From NCBI GenBank assembly GCA_023432225.1, contig JAEYUW010000002.1, positions 62,001-126,000 on the forward strand: a stretch of DNA of 64,000 nucleotides, read 5' to 3'. Origin of the DNA: Verrucomicrobiota bacterium. Lineage in GTDB: Bacteria > Verrucomicrobiota > Verrucomicrobiia > Opitutales > Opitutaceae. The position numbers and the translations under genes are program-made. The notes beneath the pieces were generated by a model. The model had not been told where the DNA came from, searched no databases, and saw only the letters and a program-made list of their open reading frames with translations. Shown in pieces: positions 57,482-64,000 of this stretch; position 1 is the first letter of the stretch, and each line of letters opens with the position of its first letter.

Positions 57482-57506
57482 GGGACCAGTCGGAGACTGG
57501 CCCTAC
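57482..57506. repeat. GTAGGG palindrome supplying the tyrS stop codon
   Basis: GGGACCAGTCGGAGACTGGC then CCTAC; on the minus strand GTAGGGCCAG overlaps the tyrS stop TAG (57503-57505). Confidence 0.82.
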
Positions 57507-58789
57507 TTCGCCGCGAGGACGGCGTAGGATTTTTTGCCTTTCCGCAGGAGGAGATACTTCCCGAAGAGCAGGTCGGCGCTCGTCACGGTGCGCGTGTGAT
57601 CGACGCGGTTGTTGTTCAGATAGACGCCGCCGGCTTCGAGGGATTTGCGCGCGGCGCCTTTGGAGGGCTCGAGGCCGGCGTGGACGATGAGGTCGGCGAT
57701 CGGCGCGCCCGCGCCGTCGAGTTTGGCGCGCTCGAGATCTTTCGTCGGCACCTCGCCCACGACGTCGTTGAAGATCGCCTCGGTGACGCCGTCGAGTGAA
57801 CCGCCGAAGAGGATCTCGCTGGCCTTGAGCGCGGCGGCGAGGGCTTCGGCGCCGTGGACGAGCGTCGTGACTTCGCGGGCGAGGGCGCGGTGCGCTTCGC
57901 GGGCGCCGGGGTTGGCGGCGTGCGCGGCTTCGAGCGGTTCGATTTGCTCGCGGGTGAGGAAGGTGAATTTGCGCAGGTATTCGCAGACCTTCGCGTCCTC
58001 GGTGTTAACGAAGAACTGGTAGAGGCGATACGGGCTCGTCTTTTGCGGATCGAGCCAGACGGCGCCGCTGGCGGTCTTGCCGAACTTCGTGCCGTCGCTC
58101 TTGGTGATGAGCGGGAACGTCCAGCCCCACGCGGTGGCTTCGTGGCCGAGCTTTTTGCGAATGAGATCGGTGCCGGCGGTGAGATTTCCCCATTGGTCCG
58201 AGCCGCCGATCTGGAGCTCGCAGTTGAAGGTCTTCCTCAGGTGGAAGAAATCGTAGGCCTGCAGCAGCTGGTAGCTGAACTCCGTGTAGCTGATGCCGCT
58301 GTCGCCTTCCATGCGCGAGCGCACCGAGTCTTTCGCGAGCATGACGTTCAGCGAAAAATGTTTTCCGACGTCGCGGAGGAATTCGAGGAAGCTGAACGGC
58401 GCGATCCAGTCGGCGTTGTCGACGAGGCGCGCGGGATTTGCCGCGGCGCTGAAGTCGAGCAGGTGCGAGAGCTGGGATTTGATGCAGGCGATGTTGTGGG
58501 CGAGCTGTTCGCGCGTGAGCAGGTTGCGCTCGGAGGAACGGCCCGAGGGGTCGCCAACCATGCCGGTGGCGCCGCCGGCGAGCGCGATGACGTGGTGGCC
58601 GGCGCGCTGGAAGCGCGCGAGCGTGAGCTGGCCCATCAGGTGGCCGACGTGCAGCGAGTCACCAGTCGGGTCGAAGCCGCAATAGACCGTCAGGGGCTGG
58701 CCGGTCGCCAGCCGCTGACGCAGGCCGTCGAGATCGGTGCAATCGGCCAAGAGGCCGCGCCACTGGAGATCGGAGAGGATGTCGCTCAT
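57503..58789 (-). CDS. tyrS: Tyrosyl-tRNA synthetase
   Basis: 428 residues, normal for bacterial TyrRS (TyrRS-A). Class I core: HIGH-type motif is HVGH (47-50) in DPTGDSLHVGHLMGQ, QIGGSDQWGNLTAGTDLIRK is the tyrosine/ATP site, KFGKT near 235 replaces KMSKS (TKFGKTASG is normal for this branch), and the C-terminal about 80 residues are an S4 RNA-binding domain (GAARKSLEAGGVYLNNNRV). Charges tRNA-Tyr. Start ATG at 58789 (MSDILSDL). No T-box leader was recognised upstream. The stop codon lies within a palindromic element. Confidence 0.95.
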   Translation of the reverse strand: MSDILSDLQWRGLLADCTDLDGLRQRLATGQPLTVYCGFDPTGDSLHVGHLMGQLTLARFQRAGHHVIALAGGATGMVGDPSGRSSERNLLTREQLAHNIACIKSQLSHLLDFSAAANPARLVDNADWIAPFSFLEFLRDVGKHFSLNVMLAKDSVRSRMEGDSGISYTEFSYQLLQAYDFFHLRKTFNCELQIGGSDQWGNLTAGTDLIRKKLGHEATAWGWTFPLITKSDGTKFGKTASGAVWLDPQKTSPYRLYQFFVNTEDAKVCEYLRKFTFLTREQIEPLEAAHAANPGAREAHRALAREVTTLVHGAEALAAALKASEILFGGSLDGVTEAIFNDVVGEVPTKDLERAKLDGAGAPIADLIVHAGLEPSKGAARKSLEAGGVYLNNNRVDHTRTVTSADLLFGKYLLLRKGKKSYAVLAAK

Positions 58790-58901
58790 GGGAGAGCGGC
58801 GAGTTAACCGGCGCGCGGCGGCGGGAGGCAAGGGGAGAGTTGGCTATGCCGGAAGGCGTGCGGCGGGTGCGCCGTTGACGCGGTGTGGCGCGTGCGCTGG
58901 G

Positions 58902-61025
58902 ATGAAACAAATGCGCGCGTCTCATTGCGGTCGGAGCGTCCGGTTCTGTTGGGCCAGCGTTTTTGGGGCGGTGCGGTTGCTCTTTGCCGTGACGCTCCTG
59001 CCGGTCGTGCTCCCGGGACAGACGACGTGGACTTGGCGAAATCCGTTGCCGCAGGGCAACGCGCTGTTGTCGGTTGCGTCGGGCGCAGGAAAATTCGTGG
59101 CCGTGGGCGAACTCGGAATGGTTTACACGAGCGTCGATGGAATGGTCTGGCTGCCGGGCACGACCGGTAGTCCGCGAACACTTATCGATGTGATTTGGGA
59201 CGGCACGAGATTCATGGCTGTGGGTGCCAACGGATCGGTGGCGACGAGCGCCGACGGCGTGACGTGGACCTGGGGCGACACCGGCAACATGGCAACGTGG
59301 ATGAGCGTGGCGCGGGATGCTTCCGGCTATCATGCGGTCGGCGTCGGCGGAGCGATGGCTTTCAGTGTGGATGGCGCGGTCTGGATGACAGGCATCGGAC
59401 CCGACCTGAATACCATCAACGATGTCGTGGCGACCGGTGCGCAGATTGTGGCGGTCGGAGATCGCGGGCGGGTTTTCCTGACGGAAAACGGCGGGATGTC
59501 CATGGCGATCGTCAGTGCTTCCAATTTGCACGGAGTTGCCTGGTCGGGCGCGCAATTCGTCGTGGTGGGCGCAGCCGGAACGATCCTGACGAGTCCCGAT
59601 GGTGCAAATTGGACGCCGCAGACTTCGAACACCCCGCAGACACTCACCTCTGTGATCTGGACCGGCACGCAGTTCGTTGCTGGTGGCACGTTCGGCGCGT
59701 TGCTGCGGAGCACAGACGGCATCACGTGGACCGCGAGCAACCCAGGGAACGGCCATTCGTTCCAGAGCCTCGCCACGAACGGCGCACGGGTCGTCGGGGT
59801 CGGCGTGGGAGGGTTGCTGACCTCCAGCGCTGACGCCGTTACCTGGACGACGCACAGTTCCTCGATCGCGATCTCGCTCGGGGAGGTGTTGTGGGACGGC
59901 GGCAAATTCGTTGCCGTTGGCAGCGGGACGTTCACGAGCGCGGACGGGGTCACATGGATCGCGCGTTCCAATGGCGGGCTCTTGGGCGATCTGGCGTGGA
60001 ACGGCTCGCTATTCGTTGCGACTGGCCAACTCGGTGTGATTCGCACGAGTCCCGATGGTCTTACCTGGACGAATCGGAACTCTGGTGTGAGTGGGACAAT
60101 TCTCGGCGTGGTGTGGGGCGGCGGGCAATTCGTGGTGGTGGAGAATTCCGGCAAGATCGTCACGAGCGCCAACGGTGTGGATTGGACGGTTCGAGTTTCG
60201 GGCACGACGCAAGCGCTGTGGGGCGTGGCGTGGGATGGGGCGAAATACGTTGCCGTCGGAAATTCAGGCGTGTTGCTGACCAGCCCCGACGCGGTAAATT
60301 GGACCAGCCACGCGGGATTGTCGGGGCAATCGACGAAGATTGTGTGGACCGGCACGCAATTCCTCGCTGTGGGCCAAGGCGGAGCGATCCGGACGAGTCC
60401 CGACGGTCTGACGTGGACCGCTCGCACTTCGGGGACCAACCAAAGCCTGATCAGCGCCAGCGTGGCCGCAGGCATTTACTGGGTCACCGGAAACAGCGGC
60501 ACGTTGCTCTGGAGCCGCGACACGGTCACATGGACGAGCGCGACTACCGGCACGGCGAACACGCTGCAAGGTGCCACTTCGAACGGCACGCTCGTCGTGA
60601 CCACCGGCAATAACGGCACCATCCTAACGAGCCCGCTACGGGCGTTTCAGGCGTGGCTCGCGGCACGTTTCACTCCGACGCAATTGCTCGATCCGTCGGC
60701 GGGCTGGCCCGATGCCGACCCTGACCGCGATGGGCTGAGCAACCTGATGGAATACGCGCTGGGCCGCGAGCCGCTGACGGCCGAGGCCGCGTCTGCGACT
60801 GCGACGAGCAGTGACGGCACCGATTGGATTTTCACCTACACGCGGCCGGCGGATCGCAGCGACGTCACTTATGCGGCGGAGGTCTCGACCGATCTCGCGA
60901 CGTGGAGCACGACCGGCGTAACGCACACACGCACGGCGACGGGCGCGACGGAGACGTGGGAGGCGCGTTTTCCGATGGCGGGCGCGCCGAGCGCGTTCTT
61001 CCGACTGAAGGTGACGCAGCCGTAG
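58902..61025 (+). CDS. Large secreted repeat protein with SxDGxxW blades
   Basis: 707 residues. Signal peptide about 15-43 (FGAVRLLFAVTLLPVVLPGQ). From about 50 to 575 at least ten repeats of about 42 residues follow, with the pattern W.G..FVAVG..G...TSPDG.TWT.R.SGT (for example TILTSPDGANWTPQTSNTPQ and VIRTSPDGLTWTNRNSGVSG), predicting a beta-propeller of BNR/Kelch-like blades. The C-terminal about 130 residues start with WPDADPDRDGLSNLMEYALG, a Ca-binding-like DxDxDG segment common at the ends of Verrucomicrobial secreted proteins, followed by a beta domain. Function unknown: adhesion or carbohydrate binding. Divergent from tyrS. An alternative ATG lies three codons downstream. Confidence 0.72.
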   Translation: MKQMRASHCGRSVRFCWASVFGAVRLLFAVTLLPVVLPGQTTWTWRNPLPQGNALLSVASGAGKFVAVGELGMVYTSVDGMVWLPGTTGSPRTLIDVIWDGTRFMAVGANGSVATSADGVTWTWGDTGNMATWMSVARDASGYHAVGVGGAMAFSVDGAVWMTGIGPDLNTINDVVATGAQIVAVGDRGRVFLTENGGMSMAIVSASNLHGVAWSGAQFVVVGAAGTILTSPDGANWTPQTSNTPQTLTSVIWTGTQFVAGGTFGALLRSTDGITWTASNPGNGHSFQSLATNGARVVGVGVGGLLTSSADAVTWTTHSSSIAISLGEVLWDGGKFVAVGSGTFTSADGVTWIARSNGGLLGDLAWNGSLFVATGQLGVIRTSPDGLTWTNRNSGVSGTILGVVWGGGQFVVVENSGKIVTSANGVDWTVRVSGTTQALWGVAWDGAKYVAVGNSGVLLTSPDAVNWTSHAGLSGQSTKIVWTGTQFLAVGQGGAIRTSPDGLTWTARTSGTNQSLISASVAAGIYWVTGNSGTLLWSRDTVTWTSATTGTANTLQGATSNGTLVVTTGNNGTILTSPLRAFQAWLAARFTPTQLLDPSAGWPDADPDRDGLSNLMEYALGREPLTAEAASATATSSDGTDWIFTYTRPADRSDVTYAAEVSTDLATWSTTGVTHTRTATGATETWEARFPMAGAPSAFFRLKVTQP

Positions 61026-61202
61026 ACGTTGTGCCGGGCCGACGCAGGGAAACTTATCGGACGTCGCCTGAAAAAAGTAAGCGGGCTCATAGGGTGAAAA
61101 GGGGGTTGCCGCGCGCTTGAGCAGGGTTCTACTTTGGCCGTTCTTTCGCTCGGGTAGCCTCCCGGCGCCCGCTCAACCGAACCCACACAACCCACACTCA
61201 CC

Positions 61203-61676
61203 ATGGCTCTCGCAGTCGGCACCAACGCTCCGGATTTCACGCTCAAGACCAAGACCGCGGACGGTCTCAAGGACATCAAGCTCAGCGACCACTTCGGCAA
61301 GCAGCAGGTCGTGTTGCTGTTCTTCCCGCTGGCCTACACCGGCGTGTGCACGGCGGAGATGTGCGACATCTCGAACGGCCTCTCCGGCTACGCCGATCTC
61401 GGCGCCGCCGTCTACGGCATCAGCGTCGACAGTCCGTTCACGCACGAAGCGTGGGCCAAGGCCAACAAGATTTCGGTCACGCTCCTCTCCGACCTGAACA
61501 AGACCGTCACGAAGGCCTACGACGTCGTGTTCCCGAACCTCGCCGGCGTCGGCGACACGTCGGCGCGCGCGGCGTTCGTCATCGGCAAGGACGGCGTGAT
61601 CAAGTATTCCGAGCAGACCCCGACGCCGAAGGACCTCCCGAGCTTCGAAAAGGTCAAGGCCGCGTTGGCGAAGTAA
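61203..61676 (+). CDS. Peroxiredoxin, AhpE/BCP-like
   Basis: 157 residues, thioredoxin fold. Peroxidatic Cys49 in PLAYTGVCT (PxxxTxxC) and Cys54 (AEMC) as likely resolving Cys; starts AVGTNAPDFTLKTKTADG. It reduces H2O2 and organic peroxides in the cytosol, using thioredoxin or a similar partner. TSARAAFVIGKDGVIKYSEQ and the C-terminal helix are standard. ATG at 61203 preceded by CACTCACC but no good Shine-Dalgarno sequence. It stands between the propeller-like gene and acnA, in the same direction; a palindrome separates it from acnA. Confidence 0.9.
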   Translation: MALAVGTNAPDFTLKTKTADGLKDIKLSDHFGKQQVVLLFFPLAYTGVCTAEMCDISNGLSGYADLGAAVYGISVDSPFTHEAWAKANKISVTLLSDLNKTVTKAYDVVFPNLAGVGDTSARAAFVIGKDGVIKYSEQTPTPKDLPSFEKVKAALAK

Positions 61677-61692
61677 GCTCTCTCCATCTGCA

Positions 61693-61744
61693 ACTGTAGC
61701 GACGGTCTACGACCGCCGTCGGCGCTCATAGAGCGCCGCTACAG
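61693..61744. repeat. GTAGCG...CGCTAC double palindrome between the peroxiredoxin gene and acnA
   Basis: CTGTAGCGACGGTCTACGAC at the left and CATAGAGCGCCGCTACAG at the right; like 4573-4645 but with a shorter middle. Confidence 0.82.
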
Positions 61745-61760
61745 GGCGGTTTCTGCCGCC

Positions 61761-61792
61761 AATCGAGAATCGAAAATCTAAAATCGAAAATC
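61761..61792. repeat. Iterated aatcgaaaatc phrases before acnA
   Basis: AATCGAGAATCGAAAATCTA then AAATCGAAAATC: four copies of the AATCGA/AATCTA unit ending three bases before the acnA GTG start. Confidence 0.75.
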
Positions 61793-61794
61793 CC

Positions 61795-64000
<2,206 letters not shown>

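Noticed and set aside
58790..58901. T-box leader for tyrS
   Set aside because: Only 112 bases to the divergent gene and no T-box or specifier loop visible; the lineage does not normally use T-boxes.

Overview
The window looks like chromosome from a GC-rich, heterotrophic member of the Verrucomicrobiota, probably Opitutaceae-like. I infer this from the mix of genes: TonB-dependent receptors without SusD partners, several small PEP-CTERM proteins, a zwf-opcA-pgl cluster, pyruvate/2-oxoacid:ferredoxin oxidoreductase fusions, and an unusual density of short extragenic palindromes of the GTAGG...CCTAC type. No rRNA, tRNA, CRISPR array, insertion sequence or phage gene was recognised.

Layout. 1-12.6 kb: the 3' part of an aas-type acyltransferase/acyl-ACP synthetase, a run of 2-hydroxyacid dehydrogenases/oxidases (Ldh-2 family, D-2-hydroxyacid dehydrogenase, GlcD-like FAD enzyme), a GNAT acetyltransferase, a DHA2-type MFS exporter and smc. 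12.9-25.9 kb: a coherent alginate-utilisation locus on the + strand. It holds a LacI-type regulator, PL17 oligoalginate lyase, KdgF cupin, hexuronate-type MFS importer, SDR that probably reduces DEH, two TonB-dependent receptors, a secreted esterase and a PL7 alginate lyase. Polymer would be cut outside the inner membrane by PL7, oligomers imported by the receptors and cleaved by PL17, and the 4,5-unsaturated monomer linearised by KdgF and reduced to 2-keto-3-deoxygluconate by the SDR. The KDG kinase and aldolase are not in the window. 26.3-34.6 kb: a GAF histidine kinase, a secreted serine hydrolase followed 2.5 kb later by a decayed copy of its 3' end, a beta-strand-repeat PEP-CTERM protein, and a secreted beta-helix protein.

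34.6-41.8 kb is the most mosaic part: small conserved genes (VF530, DUF1826-like, NYN nuclease) separated by repeats, a 5'-truncated gene remnant, and a lower-GC two-gene cassette (37972-39866) in which both products carry a PD-(D/E)XK nuclease signature; then two tandemly duplicated PEP-CTERM genes. The cassette is my best candidate for an undescribed (possibly defence) system. 41.9-64 kb is mostly housekeeping: a GAF-GspE/PilB ATPase, YraN, a lipoprotein, zwf-opcA-pgl (oxidative pentose phosphate entry), an ADP-forming acyl-CoA synthetase with a palindromic repeat inside its reading frame, korAB, a Gdx/SugE exporter, an HglS-like 2-oxoadipate decarboxylase, a ParE/RelE-type toxin-antitoxin pair, tyrS, a repeat-rich secreted protein, a peroxiredoxin and the 5' part of acnA (cut by the window end).

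A recurring theme is how closely extragenic repeats sit against genes. Palindromes supply or abut the TAG stop codons of several genes, and short iterated-phrase repeats lie directly before the start codons of others, which then show no clear Shine-Dalgarno sequence.
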